In this document: one piece after another, positions 1 to 13,909 of the stretch
How the letters are laid out: each line of letters opens with the position of its first letter
Position numbering within the stretch: position 1 is the stretch's first letter
Source: Calliopsis andreniformis
Lineage: Eukaryota > Arthropoda > Insecta > Hymenoptera > Andrenidae
Direction of reading: 5' to 3'
Assembly (NCBI RefSeq): GCF_051401765.1
Contig: NW_027480438.1
Location: 496,001 to 560,000, forward strand
DNA length: 64,000 bases
The notes under the pieces: model-generated
Told to the model about the DNA's origin: nothing
What the model saw: only the letters and a program-made list of their open reading frames with translations
Databases searched by the model: none
Made by a program: the position numbers and the translations under genes

Positions 1-1680
1 TCAATCCTCAATCCTCAATCCTCAATATTCAATCCGCAATACTCAATCTGCAATCCTCAATCCTCAGTCCTCACTCCTCAATCCTCCTTCTTCAATCCTC
101 AATACCGAATCCTCAATCTTCAATCCTCAATCCTCAGTCCTCAATTCTCAATCCTCAATCCTCAATCCTCAATACTCAATCTTCAATCCTCAATACTAAA
201 TCCTCAATCCTCAATCCTCAGTCCTCAATCCACAATCCTCAATCCTCAAACCTCAATCCTCAATCGTCAGCCCTCGTCCTCAATCATCCACACTCAATCC
301 TCAATCCACAATCTTCAATCATCAATACTCAATCTTCAATCCTCAATCCTCAATCTTCAATCCTCAATCCTCAATTCTCAGTCCTCAATACTCAATCCTC
401 AATCGTCAATCCTCAATATCCAATCATCAATCTTCAATCCTCAATCCTCAATCCTCAATCCTCAATCCTCAATCTTCATTCCTCAATACTCAATCTACAA
501 TAATCAATCCTCAATCCTCAATCCTCAATGCTCAATCCCCAATCCTCAATCCTCAACCCTCAATCTTCAATCCTCGATACTCAATCAGCAATCCTCAATC
601 TTCAATCCTCAATCCTCAATCCTCATTCTTCAATCCTCAATGCCCAGGCCTCAATCTTCAATCCTCAATCCTCAATCCTCAATACTCAATCTTCAATCAT
701 CAATCCTCAATCCTCAATCCTCAATCCTCAATCCTCAATCCTCAATCTTCAATCCTCAATACTCAAACTGCAATCCTCAGTCCTCAGTCCTCACTCCTCA
801 ATTCTCATTCTTCAATCCTCAATACCGAATCCTCAATCTTCAATCCTCAATCCACAATCCTCAATTCTCAATCCACAATCCTCAATCCTCAGACTTCAAA
901 CACCAACACTCAACCCTCAGTCCTCGTCCTCAATCCGCAACCCTCAATCCTCAATCCTCAATCTTCAATCATTAATATTCAATCTTCAATCCTCAATCCT
1001 CAATCCTCGATCTTCAATCCTCAATACTCAATCTTCAATCATCAATCCTCGATCCTCAATCCTCAATCCTCAATCCTCAATCCTCAATCTTCAATCCTCA
1101 ATACTCAAACTGCAATCCTCAATCCTCAATCCTCGGTCCTCAATCCTCAATCGTCAATCTCCAATCCTGAATACTCAATCTTCAATCTTCAATCCTCAAT
1201 CCTCAATCCTCAATTCTCAATCCTCAATCCTCAGTCCTCAGTCCTCAAACCTCAATCCTCAACCCACAGCCCTCATCCTCAATCCTAAATCCTCAATCCT
1301 CAATCCTCAATCTTCAACCCTCAATACTCAATCTTCAATCCTCAATCCTCAGTCCACAATCTGCAATCCCCAATGCACAATCCTCAATCCTCAATCCTCA
1401 GTCCTCAATCCTCAATCCTCAATCCTCAAACCTCAATCCTCAACCGTCAGACCTCGTCCTCAAACCTCAACACCCAATCCTCAATCCTCAATCTTCAATA
1501 ATCAATACTCTATCTTCAGTCCTCAATCCGCAATCCTCAATCCTCGATCCTCAATCCTCAATATTCAACGCACAACCCTCAGCCATCAATCCTCAATCCT
1601 CAATCCTCAATCCTCAATCCTCAGTCCTCAAACGTCAATCCTAAATCCTCAAACCTGAATCCTCAATCTTCACCCATAAG

Positions 1681-1823
1681 TCCTCAACAATCAATTGTCA
1701 ATCCTCAATCCTCAATAGAATATCCTGAATTCACAGTTTTCAATACTCAGTCCCCATTCTTCAATCCTCAAATCTCAATCCACAAACATCAATCCTCATC
1801 ACGCAACCCTCAACACTCAGTCC
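1681..1823. repeat. Landmark island A1 (20 diverged heptamers)
   Basis: Subfamily A is recognised by CAATCAATTGTC, then TAGAATATCCTGAATTC and CACAGTTTTC. Although it looks unlike the array, it divides exactly into 7-base units. The GAATTC lies at 1727. It is preceded by CTTCACCCATAAG. Confidence 0.85.
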
Positions 1824-2266
1824 TCAATCTTCAATCCACAATCCTCAATCCTCAATCTTCAATCCTCAGTACTCAATCTTCAATCCTCAATCCTCAATTC
1901 TCAATCCTCAATGCTCAATACTCAATCGTCAATCCTCAGTCCTCAATCCCCAATCCTCAATCTTCAATCCTCAATCCTCAATCTTCAATCCTCAATACTC
2001 AAACTGCAATCCTCAGTCCTCAGACCTCACACCTCAATTCTCATTCTTCAATCCTCAATACCGAATCCTCAATCTTCAATCCTCAATCCACAATCCTCAA
2101 TTCTCAATCCACAATCCTCAATCCTCAGACTTCAAACACCAATACTCAACCCTCAGTCCTCGTCCTCAATCCGCAACCCTCAATCCTGAATCCTCAATCT
2201 TCAATCATTAATATTCAATCTTCAATCCTCAATCCTCAATCCTCAATCCTCAACTCTCAACCCTCA

Positions 2267-3251
2267 ATGTTCAATCCTCAATACCCAATCCTCAGTCTTC
2301 AATCCTCAATCCCCAATCCTCAATCCTCAATCATCAATTCTCAGTCCTCAATCCTCAATCTTCAATCCTCAATACTCAATCTTCAATCCTCAATCCTCAA
2401 TCCTCAATCTTCAATCCTCAATACTGAATCTTCTATCCTCAATCTCCAATCCTCAATGTTCAATCCGCAATACCCAATCCTCAACCCTCAACACTCAGTC
2501 CCCAATCCTCAATTTTCAATCCTCAATCCTCTGTCCTCAATCCACAATCCTCAACGGTCAATGCTCAATACTCAATCTTCAATGCTCATTCCTCAATCCT
2601 CAATCCTCAATTCTCAATCCTCAATCGTCAACCTTCAATCCTCAATACTCAATCTTCAATCCTCAATCCTCAATGTTCAATCCTCAATACCCAATCTTCA
2701 GTCTTCAATCCTCAATCCTCAATCCTCAATCCTCAATCCTCAATCCTCAATACTCAGTCCTCAATCCTCAGGCTTCAATCCTCAATACTCAATCTTCAAT
2801 CCTCAATCCTCAATCCTCAATCCTCAATCTTCAATCCTCAATACTGAATCTTCAATGCTCAATCCTCAATCCTCAATCCTCAATCCTCAATCCTCAATCA
2901 CCTATCCTCAACACCCAATCCTCAACCTTCAATCCTCTATGCTCAATCCGCAATACCCAATCCTCAATCTTCAACCCTCAACCCTCAATCCTCATTCCTC
3001 AATCCTCAGTCTTCAATCTTCAATCCTCAATACTCAATCTTCAATCCTCAATCCTCAATAATCAATCCTCAATCCACATTCTTCAATCCTCAACACCCAA
3101 TCCTCAATCTTCAATCCTCAATCTTCAGTCCTCAATTCTCAATCCTCAATCCTCAATCCTCAGACCTCAAACATCAATACTCAACCCTCAGTCCTCGTCC
3201 TAAATCCACAACCCTCAATCCTCGATCCTCAATCTTCAATAATCAATATTC
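2267..3251. repeat. 978-type block 1 (985 bases)
   Basis: It begins at TGTTCAATCCTCAATACCC and ends at AATAATCAATATTC. It is the only full-length block in zone I and is more diverged from the zone II copies than they are from each other. Confidence 0.75.
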
Positions 3252-4959
3252 AATCTTCAATCCTCAATCCTCAATCCTCAATACTCAATCCACAATCCTC
3301 AATTCTCAATCGTCAATGCTCAATACTCAATCGTCAATCCTCAATCCCCAATCCTCAATCTTCAATCCTCAATCCTCAATCCTCAATCCTCAATCCTCAA
3401 TATTCAATCCACAATACTCAATCTTCAATCCTCAATCCTCAGTCCTCACTCCTCAATCCTCATTCTTCAATCCTCAATACCGAATCCTCAATCTTCAACC
3501 CTCAATCCTCAGTCCTCAATTCTCAATCCTCAATCCTCAATCCTCAGACTTCAAACACCAATACTGAACCCTCAGTCCTCGTCCTCAATCCACAACCCTC
3601 AATCCTCGATCCTCAATCTTCAATCATTAATATTCAATCTTCAATCTTCAATCCTCAATCCTCAACCCTCAATCCTCAACGTTCAATCCTCAATACCCAA
3701 TCCTCAGTCTTCCATCCTCAATCCTCAATACTCAATCCTCAATCCTCAATACTCCGTCCTCAAGCCTCAATCTTCAATCCTCTATACTCAATCTTCAATC
3801 CTCAATCCTCAATCGTTAATCCTCAATCTTCAATCCTCAATACTGAATCTTCAATCCTCAATCCTCAATCCTCATTCCTCCATCCTCATTCTTCAATCCT
3901 CAACACCCAATCCTCAATCTTCAATCCTCAATGTTCAATCCGCAATACCCAATCCTCAATCTTCAACCCTCAACCCTCAATCCTCAATCCTCAATCCTCA
4001 ATCCTCGATCTTCAATCCTCAATACTCAATCTTCAATCCTCAATCCTCAATCCTCAATCCTCAATCCACATTCTTCAATCCTCAACACCCAATCCTCTAT
4101 CTTCAATCCTCCATCCTCAGTCCTCAATTCTCAATCCTCAATCCTCAATCCTCAGACCTCAAACATCAATACTGAACCCTCAGTCCTCGTCCTCAATCCA
4201 CAACCCTCAATCCTCGATCCTCAATCTTCAATAATCGATATTCAATCTTCAATCCTCAATCCTCAATCCTCAATACTCAATCCACAATCCTCAATTCTCA
4301 ATCGTCAATGCTCAATACTCAATCGTCAATCCTCAATCCCCAATCCTCAATCTTCAATCCTCAATCCTCAATCCTCAATCCTCAATCCTCAATCTTCAAT
4401 CCTCAATACTCAATCTTCAATCCTCAATCCTCAATCCTCAATCCTCAATCCTCAACCCTCAATCCTCAATCCTCAATATTCAATCCTCAATACTCAATCT
4501 GCAATCCTCAATCCTCAGTCCTCACTCCTCAATCCTCATTCTTCAATCCTCAATATGGAATCCTCAATCTTCAATCCTCAATCCTCAGTCCTCAATTCTC
4601 AATCCTCAATCCTCAATCCTCAGACTTCAAACACCAATACTGAACCCTCAGTCCTCGTCCTCAATCCACAACCCTCAATCCTCGATCCTCAATCTTCAAT
4701 CATTAATATTCAATCTTCAATCCTCAATCCTCAATCCTCAATCCTCAACCCTCAATCCTCAACGTTCAATCCTCAATACCCAATCCTCAGTCTTCCATCC
4801 TCAATCCTCAATACTCAATCCTCAATCCTCAATACTCCGTCCTCAATCCTCAATCTTCAATCCTCTTTACTCAATCTTCAATCCTCAATCCTCAATCCTT
4901 AATCCTCAATCTTCAATCCTCAATACTGAATCTTCAATCCTCGATCCTCAATCCTCATT

Positions 4960-7384
4960 CCTCAATTCTCATTCTTCAATACTCTACACACAATCCTCCA
5001 TCTTCAATTCTCAATGTTCAATCCGCAATACCCAATCCTCAATCTTCAATCCCCAACCCTCAATCCTCAATCCTCAATCCTCAATCCTCGATCTTCAGTC
5101 CTCAATACTCAATCTTCAATCCTCAATCCTCAATCCTCAATCCTCAATCCACATTCTTCAATCCTCAACACCCAATCCTCTATCTTCAATCCTCCATCCT
5201 CAGTCCTCAATTCTCAATCCTCAATCCTCAATCCTCAGACCTCAAACATCAATACTGAACCCTCAGTCCTCGTCCTCAATCCACAACCCTCAATCCTCTA
5301 TCCTCAATCTTCAGTCATCAATATTCAATCTTCAATCCTCAATCCTCAGTCCTCAATACTCAATCCACAATCCTCAATGATCAATCCTCAATCCTCAATC
5401 CTCAATCCTCAATCCTCAATCTTCAATCCTCAATACTCAATCTTCAATCATCAATCCTCAATCCTCAATCCTCAATCCTCAATCCTCAATCCTCAATCCT
5501 CAATCCTCAATCCTCAATCACCTATCCTCAACACCCAATCCTCAACCATCAATCCTCTATGTTCAATCCGCAATACCCAATCCTCAATCTTCAACCCTCA
5601 ACCCTCAATCCTCAATCCTCAATCCTCAGTCTTCAATCTTCAATCCTCAATACTCAATCTTCAATCCTCAATCCTCAATAATCAATCCTCAATCCACATT
5701 CTTCAATCCTCAACACCCAATCCTCAATCTACAATCCTCAATCTTCAGTCCTCAATTCTAAATCCTCAATCCTCAATCCTCAGACCTCAAACATCAATAC
5801 TCAACCCTCAGTCCTCGTCCTCAATCCACAACCCTCAATCCTCGATCCTCAATCTTCAATAATCAATATTCAATCTTCAATCCTCAATCTTCAATCCTCA
5901 ATACTCAATCTTCAATCATCAATCCTCAATCCTCAATCCTCAATCCTCAATCCTCAATCCTCAATCTTCAATCCTCAATACTCAAACTGCAATCCTCAGT
6001 CCTCAGTCCTCACTCCTCAATTCTCATTCTTCAATCCTCAATACCGAATCCTCAATCTTCAATCCTCAATCCACAATCCTCAATTCTCAATCCTCAATCC
6101 TCAATCCTCAATATTCAATCCTCAATACTCAATCTGCAATCCTCAATCCTCAGTCCTCACTCCTCAATCCTCATTCTTCAATCCTCAATATGGAATCCGC
6201 AATCTTCAATCCTCAATCCTCTGTCCTCAATTCTCAATCCTCAATCCTCAATCCTCAGTCCTCACTCCTCAATCCTCATTCTTCAATCCTCAATATGGAA
6301 TCCTCAATCTTCAATCCTCAATCCTCAGTCCTCAATTCTCAATCCTCAATCCTCAATCCTCAGACTTCAAACACCAATACTGAACCCTCAGTCCTCGTCC
6401 TCAATCCACAACCCTCAATCCTCGATCCTCAATCTTCAATCATTAATATTCAATCTTCAATCCTCAATCCTCAATCCTCAATCCTCAACCCTCAATCCTC
6501 AACGTTCAATCCTCAATACCCAATCCTCAGTCTTCCATCCTCAATCCTCAATACTCAATCCTCAATCCTCAATACTCCGTCCTCAATCCTCAATCTTCAA
6601 TCCTCTATACTCAATCTTCAATCCTCAATACTCAATCTTCAATCCTCAATCCTCAATCCTCGGTCTTCAATCCTCAATCGCCAATCTCCAATCCTCAATA
6701 CTCAATCTTCAATCCTCAATCCTCAATCCTCAATCCTCAATCCTCAGTCCTCAAACCTCAATCCTGAATCCTCAAACCTGAATCCTCAGTCTTCAGACCT
6801 CAGTCCTCAACAATCAGTTGTCAATCCTCAATCCTCAATAGAATATCCTCAATTCACAGGTTTCAATACTCAATACTCAACCTGAAATCTTCAAATCTCT
6901 ATCCACAATCATCAATTCTCATCACTCAACCCTCAACACTCAGTCCCCAAACCTCAATCTTCAATCTTCAATCCTCAATCCTCAATCCTCAATTTTCAAT
7001 CCTCAATACTCAATCTTCAATCCTCAATACTAAATCCTCAATCCTCAATCCTCAGTCCTCAGTCCACAATCCTCAATCCTCAAACCTCAATCTTCAATCG
7101 TCAGCCCTCGTCCTCAATCATCCACACTCAATTCTCAATCCTCAATCTTCAATCATCAATACTCAATCTTCAATCCTCAATCCTCAATCTTCAATCCTCA
7201 ATCCTCAATTCTCAGTCCTCAATACTCAATCCTCAATCGTCAATCCTCAATACCCAATCCTCAATCTTCAATCCTCAATCCTCAATCCTCAATCCTCAAT
7301 CCTCAATCTTCATTCCTCAATACTCAATCTACAATCCTCAATCCTCAATCCTCAATCCTCAATGCTCAATCCTCAATCCTCAAT
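4960..7384. repeat. 2425-base tandem duplication, copy 1
   Basis: From about 4960 the sequence recurs 2425 bases downstream almost without change. It carries one B island and four 6-base units, which predicts a length of 3 modulo 7, as observed. The left edge is where ATTCCTCAATTCTC in this copy differs from AATCCTCAATTCTC in the next. Confidence 0.9.
6804..6946. repeat. Landmark island B1
   Basis: Subfamily B is recognised by CAATCAGTTGTC, CAATTCACAGGTTTC and CAACCTGAAATC. It divides into 20 heptamers like A. Confidence 0.85.
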
Positions 7385-9720
7385 CCTCAATTCTCATTCT
7401 TCAATACTCTACACACAATCCTCCATCTTCAATTCTCAATGTTCAATCCGCAATACCCAATCCTCAATCTTCAATCCCCAACCCTCAATCCTCAATCCTC
7501 AATCCTCAATCCTCGATCTTCAGTCCTCAATACTCAATCTTCAATCCTCAATCCTCAATCCTCAATCCTCAATCCACATTCTTCAATCCTCAACACCCAA
7601 TCCTCTATCTTCAATCCTCCATCCTCAGTCCTCAATTCTCAATCCTCAATCCTCAATCCTCAGACCTCAAACATCAATACTGAACCCTCAGTCCTCGTCC
7701 TCAATCCACAACCCTCAATCCTCTATCCTCAATCTTCAGTCATCAATATTCAATCTTCAATCCTCAATCCTCAGTCCTCAATACTCAATCCACAATCCTC
7801 AATGATCAATCCTCAATCCTCAATCCTCAATCCTCAATCCTCAATCTTCAATCCTCAATACTCAATCTTCAATCATCAATCCTCAATCCTCAATCCTCAA
7901 TCCTCAATCCTCAATCCTCAATCCTCAATCCTCAATCCTCAATCACCTATCCTCAACACCCAATCCTCAACCATCAATCCTCTATGTTCAATCCGCAATA
8001 CCCAATCCTCAATCTTCAACCCTCAACCCTCAATCCTCAATCCTCAATCCTCAGTCTTCAATCTTCAATCCTCAATACTCAATCTTCAATCCTCAATCCT
8101 CAATAATCAATCCTCAATCCACATTCTTCAATCCTCAACACCCAATCCTCAATCTACAATCCTCAATCTTCAGTCCTCAATTCTAAATCCTCAATCCTCA
8201 ATCCACAGACCTCAAACATCAATACTCAACCCTCAGTCCTCGTCCTCAATCCACAACCCTCAATCCTCGATCCTCAATCTTCAATAATCAATATTCAATC
8301 TTCAATCCTCAATCTTCAATCCTCAATACTCAATCTTCAATCATCAATCCTCAATCCTCAATCCTCAATCCTCAATCCTCAATCCTCAATCTTCAATCCT
8401 CAATACTCAAACTGCAATCCTCAGTCCTCAGTCCTCACTCCTCAATTCTCATTCTTCAATCCTCAATACCGAATCCTCAATCTTCAATCCTCAATCCACA
8501 ATCCTCAATTCTCAATCCTCAATCCTCAATCCTCAATATTCAATCCTCAATACTCAATCTGCAATCCTCAATCCTCAGTCCTCACTCCTCAATCCTCATT
8601 CTTCAATCCTCAATATGGAATCCGCAATCTTCAATCCTCAATCCTCTGTCCTCAATTCTCAATCCTCAATCCTCAATCCTCAGTCCTCACTCCTCAATCC
8701 TCATTCTTCAATCCTCAATATGGAATCCTCAATCTTCAATCCTCAATCCTCAGTCCTCAATTCTCAATCCTCAATCCTCAATCCTCAGACTTCAAACACC
8801 AATACTGAACCCTCAGTCCTCGTCCTCAATCCACAACCCTCAATCCTCGATCCTCAATCTTCAATCATTAATATTCAATCTTCAATCCTCAATCCTCAAT
8901 CCTCAATCCTCAACCCTCAATCCTCAACGTTCAATCCTCAATACCCAATCCTCAGTCTTCCATCCTCAATCCTCAATACTCAATCCTCAATCCTCAATAC
9001 TCCGTCCTCAATCCTCAATCTTCAATCCTCTATACTCAATCTTCAATCCTCAATACTCAATCTTCAATCCTCAATCCTCAATCCTCGGTCTTCAATCCTC
9101 AATCGCCAATCTCCAATCCTCAATACTCAATCTTCAATCCTCAATCCTCAATCCTCAATCCTCAATCCTCAGTCCTCAAACCTCAATCCTGAATCCTCAA
9201 ACCTGAATCCTCAGTCTTCAGACCTCAGTCCTCAACAATCAGTTGTCAATCCTCAATCCTCAATAGAATATCCTCAATTCACAGGTTTCAATACTCAATA
9301 CTCAACCTGAAATCTTCAAATCTCTATCCACAATCATCAATTCTCATCACTCAACCCTCAACACTCAGTCCCCAAACCTCAATCTTCAATCTTCAATCCT
9401 CAATCCTCAATCCTCAATTTTCAATCCTCAATACTCAATCTTCAATCCTCAATACTAAATCCTCAATCCTCAATCCTCAGTCCTCAGTCCACAATCCTCA
9501 ATCCTCAAACCTCAATCTTCAATCGTCAGCCCTCGTCCTCAATCATCCACACTCAATTCTCAATCCTCAATCTTCAATCATCAATACTCAATCTTCAATC
9601 CTCAATCCTCAATCTTCAATCCTCAATCCTCAATTCTCAGTCCTCAATACTCAATCCTCAATCGTCAATCCTCAATACCCAATCCTCAATCTTCAATCCT
9701 CAATCCTCAATCCTCAATCC
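7385..9720. repeat. 2425-base tandem duplication, copy 2 (right end incomplete)
   Basis: This matches copy 1 to about 9720, then diverges into a segment with AATGCCAAGGCCTC. One clear difference is TCCACAGACC at about 8204 against TCCTCAGACC at about 5779. The scarcity of differences suggests a recent event. Confidence 0.9.
9229..9371. repeat. Landmark island B2
   Basis: Copy of B1 at 2425 bases. Confidence 0.85.
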
Positions 9721-9723
9721 TCA

Positions 9724-10000
9724 TTCTTCAATCCTCAATGCCAAGGCCTCAATCTTCAATCCTCAATCCTCAATCCTCAATTCTCAATCCTCAATCCTCA
9801 ATCATCAATCCTCAATGCTCAATCCTCAATCCTCAATCCTCAACCCTCAACCTTCAATCCTCGATACTCAATCAGCAATCCTCAATCTTCAATCCTCAAT
9901 CCTCAATCCTCATTCTTCAATCCTCAATGCCAAGGCCTCAATCTTCAATCCTCAATCCTCAATCCTCAATTCTCAATCCTCAATCCTCAATCATCAATCC
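9724..10000. repeat. 189-base local duplication around AATGCCAAGGCCTC
   Basis: The marker ATGCCAAGGCCTC occurs at 9738 and again at 9927, 189 bases apart (27 heptamers), with closely matching flanks of about 70-80 bases downstream. The marker contains AGGCCT, a palindrome rare in this G-poor strand. Related copies lie near 638, 38943, 42485 and 55244. Confidence 0.75.
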
Positions 10001-10775
10001 TCAATCCTCAGTCCTCAATCCTCAATCCTCAATACTCAGTCCTCAATTCTCAGGCTTCAATCCTCAATACTCAATCTTCAATCCTCAATCCTCAATCCTC
10101 AATCCTCAATCTTCAATCCTCAATACTGAATCTTCAATGCTCAATCCTCAATCCTCAATCCTCAATCCTCAATCCTCAATCACCTATCCTCAACACCCAA
10201 TCCTCAACCTTCAATCCTCTATGTTCAATCCGCAATACCCAATCCTCAATCTTCAACCCTCAACCCTCAATCCTCAATCCTCAATCCTCAGTCTTCAATC
10301 TTCAATCCTCAATACTCAATCTTCAATCCTCAATCCTCAATAATCAATCCTCAATCCACATTCTTCAATCCTCAACACCCAATCCTCAATCTTCAATCCT
10401 CAATCTTGAGTCCTCAATCCTCAATCTTCAACCCTCAATACTCAATCTTCAATCCTCAATCCTCAGTCCACAATCTGCAATCCCCAATGCACAATCCTCA
10501 ATCCTCAATCCTCAGTCCTCAATCCTCAATCCTCAATCCTCAAACCTCAATCCTCAACCGTCAGACCTCGTCCTCAAACCTCAACCCCCAATCCTCAATC
10601 CTCAATCTTCAATAATCAATACTCTATCTTCAGTCCTCAATCCGCAATCCTCAATCCTCGATCCTCAATCCTCAATATTCAACGCACAACCCTCAGCCAT
10701 CAATCCTCAATCCTCAATCCTCAATCCTCAATCCTCAGTCCTCAAACGTCAATCCTGAATCCTCAAACCTGAATC

Positions 10776-10825
10776 CTCAATCTTCACCCATAAGTCCTCA
10801 ACAATCAATTGTCAATCCTCAATCC
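10776..10825. repeat. Truncated A island
   Basis: The A-type lead CTTCACCCATAAG and CAATCAATTGTC are present, but the sequence then jumps to CCTCAATCCACATTC, so the GAATTC core is missing. This is a deletion or exchange junction inside an island. Confidence 0.75.
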
Positions 10826-12247
10826 ACATTCTTCAATCCTCAACACCCAATCCTCAATCTTCAATCCTCAATCTTCAGTCCTCAATTCTCAATCCTCAAT
10901 CCTCAATCCTCAGACCTCAAACATCAATACTCAACCCTCAGTCCTCGTCCTCAATCCACAACCCTCAATCCTCGATCCTCAATCTTCAATAATCAATATT
11001 CAATCTTCAATCCTCAATCCTCAATCCTCAATACTCAATCCACAATCCTCAATTCTCAATCGTCAATGCTCAATACTCAATCGTCAATCCTCAATCCCCA
11101 ATCCTCAATCTTCAATCCTCAATCCTCAATCCTCAATCCTCAATCCTCAATCTTCAATCCTCAATACTCAATCTTCAATCCTCAATCCTCAGTCCTCACT
11201 CCTCAATCCTCATTCTTCAATCCTCAATACCGAATCCTCAATCTTCAATCCTCAATCCTCAGTCCTCAATTCTCAATCCTCAATCCACAATCCTCAGACT
11301 TCAAACACCAATACTGAACCCTCAGTCCTCGTCCTCAATCCACAACCCTCAATCCTCGATCCTCAATCTTCAATCATTAATATTCAATCTTCAATCTTCA
11401 ATCCTCAATCCTCAATCCTCAACCCTCAATCCTCAACGTTCAATCCTCAATACCCAATCCTCAGTCTTCCATCCTCAATCCTCAATACTCAATCCTCAAT
11501 CCTCAATACTCCGTCCTCAAGCCTCAATCTTCAATCCTCTATACTCAATCTTCAATCCTCAATCCTCAATCGTTAATCCTCAATCTTCAATCCTCAATAC
11601 TGAATCTTCAATCCTCAATCCTCAATCCTCATTCCTCCATCCTCATTCTTCAATCCTCAACACCCAATCCTCAATCTGCAATCCTCAATGTTCAATCCGC
11701 AATACCGAATCCTCAATCTTCAATCCTCAACCCTCAATCCTCAATCCTCAATCCTCAATCCTCGATCTTCAGTCCTCAATACTCAATCTTCAATCCTCAA
11801 TCCTCAATCCTCAATCCTCAATCCACATTCTTCAATCCTCAACACCCAATCCTCTATCTTCAATCCTCCATCCTCAGTCCTCAATTCTCAATCCTCAATC
11901 CTCAATCCTCAGACCTCAAACATCAATACTGAACCCTCAGTCCTCGTCCTCAATCCACAACCCTCAATCCTCTATCCTCAATCTTCAGTCATCAATATTC
12001 AATCTTCAATCCTCAATCCTCAGTCCTCAATACTCAGTCCACAATCCTCAATGATCAATCCTCAATACCCAAACCTCAATCTTCAATCCTCAATCCTCAA
12101 TCCTCAATCCTCAATCCTCAATCCTCAATCCTCAATCCTCAATATTCAACGCACAACCCTCAGCCATCAATCCTCAATCCTCAATCCTCAGTCCTCAAAC
12201 GTCAATCCTGAATCCTCAAACCTGAATCCTCAATCTTCACCCATAAG

Positions 12248-12390
12248 TCCTCAACAATCAATTGTCAATCCTCAATCCTCAATAGAATATCCTGAATTCA
12301 CAGTTTTCAATACTCAATCCCCATTCTTCAATCTTCAAATCTCAATCCACAAACATCAATCCTCATCACGCAACCCTCAACACTCAGTCC
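12248..12390. repeat. Landmark island A2
   Basis: GAATTC at 12294; opens higher-order unit 1 of zone II. Confidence 0.85.
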
Positions 12391-12931
12391 TCAATCTTCA
12401 ATCCACAATCCTCAATCCTCAATCTTCAATCCTCTATACTCAATCTTCAATCCTCAATCCTCAATTCTCAATCCTCAATGCTCAATACTCAATCGTCAAT
12501 CCTCAGTCCTCAATCCCCAATCCTCAATCTTCAATCCTCAATCCTCAATCCTCAATCCTCAATCCTCAATCTTCAATCCTCAATACTCAATCTTCAATCA
12601 TCAATCCTCAATCCTCAATCCTCAATCCTCAATCCTCAATCCTCAATCTTCAATCCTCAATACTCAAACTGCAATCCTCAGTCCTCAGTCCTCACTCCTC
12701 AATTCTCATTCTTCAATCCTCAATACCGAATCCTCAATCTTCAATCCTCAATCCACAATCCTCAATTCTCAATCCACAATCCTCAATCCTCAGACTTCAA
12801 ACACCAATACTCAACCCTCAGTCCTCGTCCTCAATCCGCAACCCTCAATCCTCAATCCTCAATCTTCAATCATTAATATTCAATCTTCAATCCTCAATCC
12901 TCAATCCTCAATCCTCAACTCTCAACACTCA

Positions 12932-13909
12932 ATGTTCAATCCTCAATACCCAATCCTCAGTCTTCAATCCTCAATCCCCAATCCTCAATCCTCAATCCTC
13001 AATTCTCAGTCCTCAATCCTCAATCTTCAATCCTCAATACTCAATCTTCAATCCTCAATCCTCAATCCTCAATCTTCAATCCTCAATACTGAATCTTCTA
13101 TCCTCAATCTCCAATCCTCAATGTTCAATCCGCAATACCCAACCCTCACCACTGAACACTCAGTCCCCAATCCTCAATATTCAATCCTCAATCCTCAGTC
13201 CTCAATGCACAATCCTCAACGGTCAATGCTCAATACTCAATCTTCAATGCTCATTCCTCAATCCTCAATCCTCAATTCTCAATCCACAATCGTCAACATT
13301 CAATCCTCAATACTCAATCTTCAATCCTCATTCCTCAACGTTCAATCCTCAATACCCAATCTTCAGTCTTCAATCCTCAATCCTCAATCCTCAATCCTCA
13401 ATCCTCAATACTCAGTCCTCAATCCTCAGGCTTCAATCCTCAATACTCAATCTTCAATCCTCAATCCTCAATCCTCAATCTTCAATCTTCAATCCTCAAT
13501 ACTGAACCTTCAATGCTCAATCCTCAATCCTCAATCCTCAATCCTCAATCCTCAATCACCTATCCTCAACACCCAATCCTCAACCATCAGTCCTCTATGT
13601 TCAATCCGCAATACCCAATCCTCAATCTTCAACCCTCAACCCTCAATCCTCAATCCTCAATCCTCAGTCTTCAATCTTCAATCCTCAATACTCAATCTTC
13701 AATCCTCAATCCTCAATAATCAATCCTCAATCCACATTCTTCAATCCTCAACACCCAATCCTCAATCTACAATCCTCAATCTTCAGTCCTCAATTCTAAA
13801 TCCTCAATCCTCAATCCTCAGACCTCAAACATCAATACTCAACCCTCAGTCCTCGTCCTCAATCCACAACCCTCAATCCTCGATCCTCAATCTTCAATAA
13901 TCAATATTC
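12932..13909. repeat. 978-type block 2
   Basis: Full-length block with a distinct CCCTCACCACTGAACAC near 13144 where most copies read CCCTCAACCCTGAACAC. It has a single TCACCTATCC marker near 13555. Confidence 0.85.

Larger units (their letters stand above)
1..12247. repeat. Zone I: mixed heptamer zone with B islands and a 2.4 kb duplication
   Basis: This part holds one A island at 1681, two B islands at 6804 and 9229, one 978-type block at 2267 and shorter block fragments. It has no regular long period except the 2425-base duplication. By hand count it contains 21 six-base units, consistent with the phase between position 5 and the island at 12248 (12285 bases between equivalent units, which is 0 modulo 7). 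No gene is visible. Confidence 0.8.
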
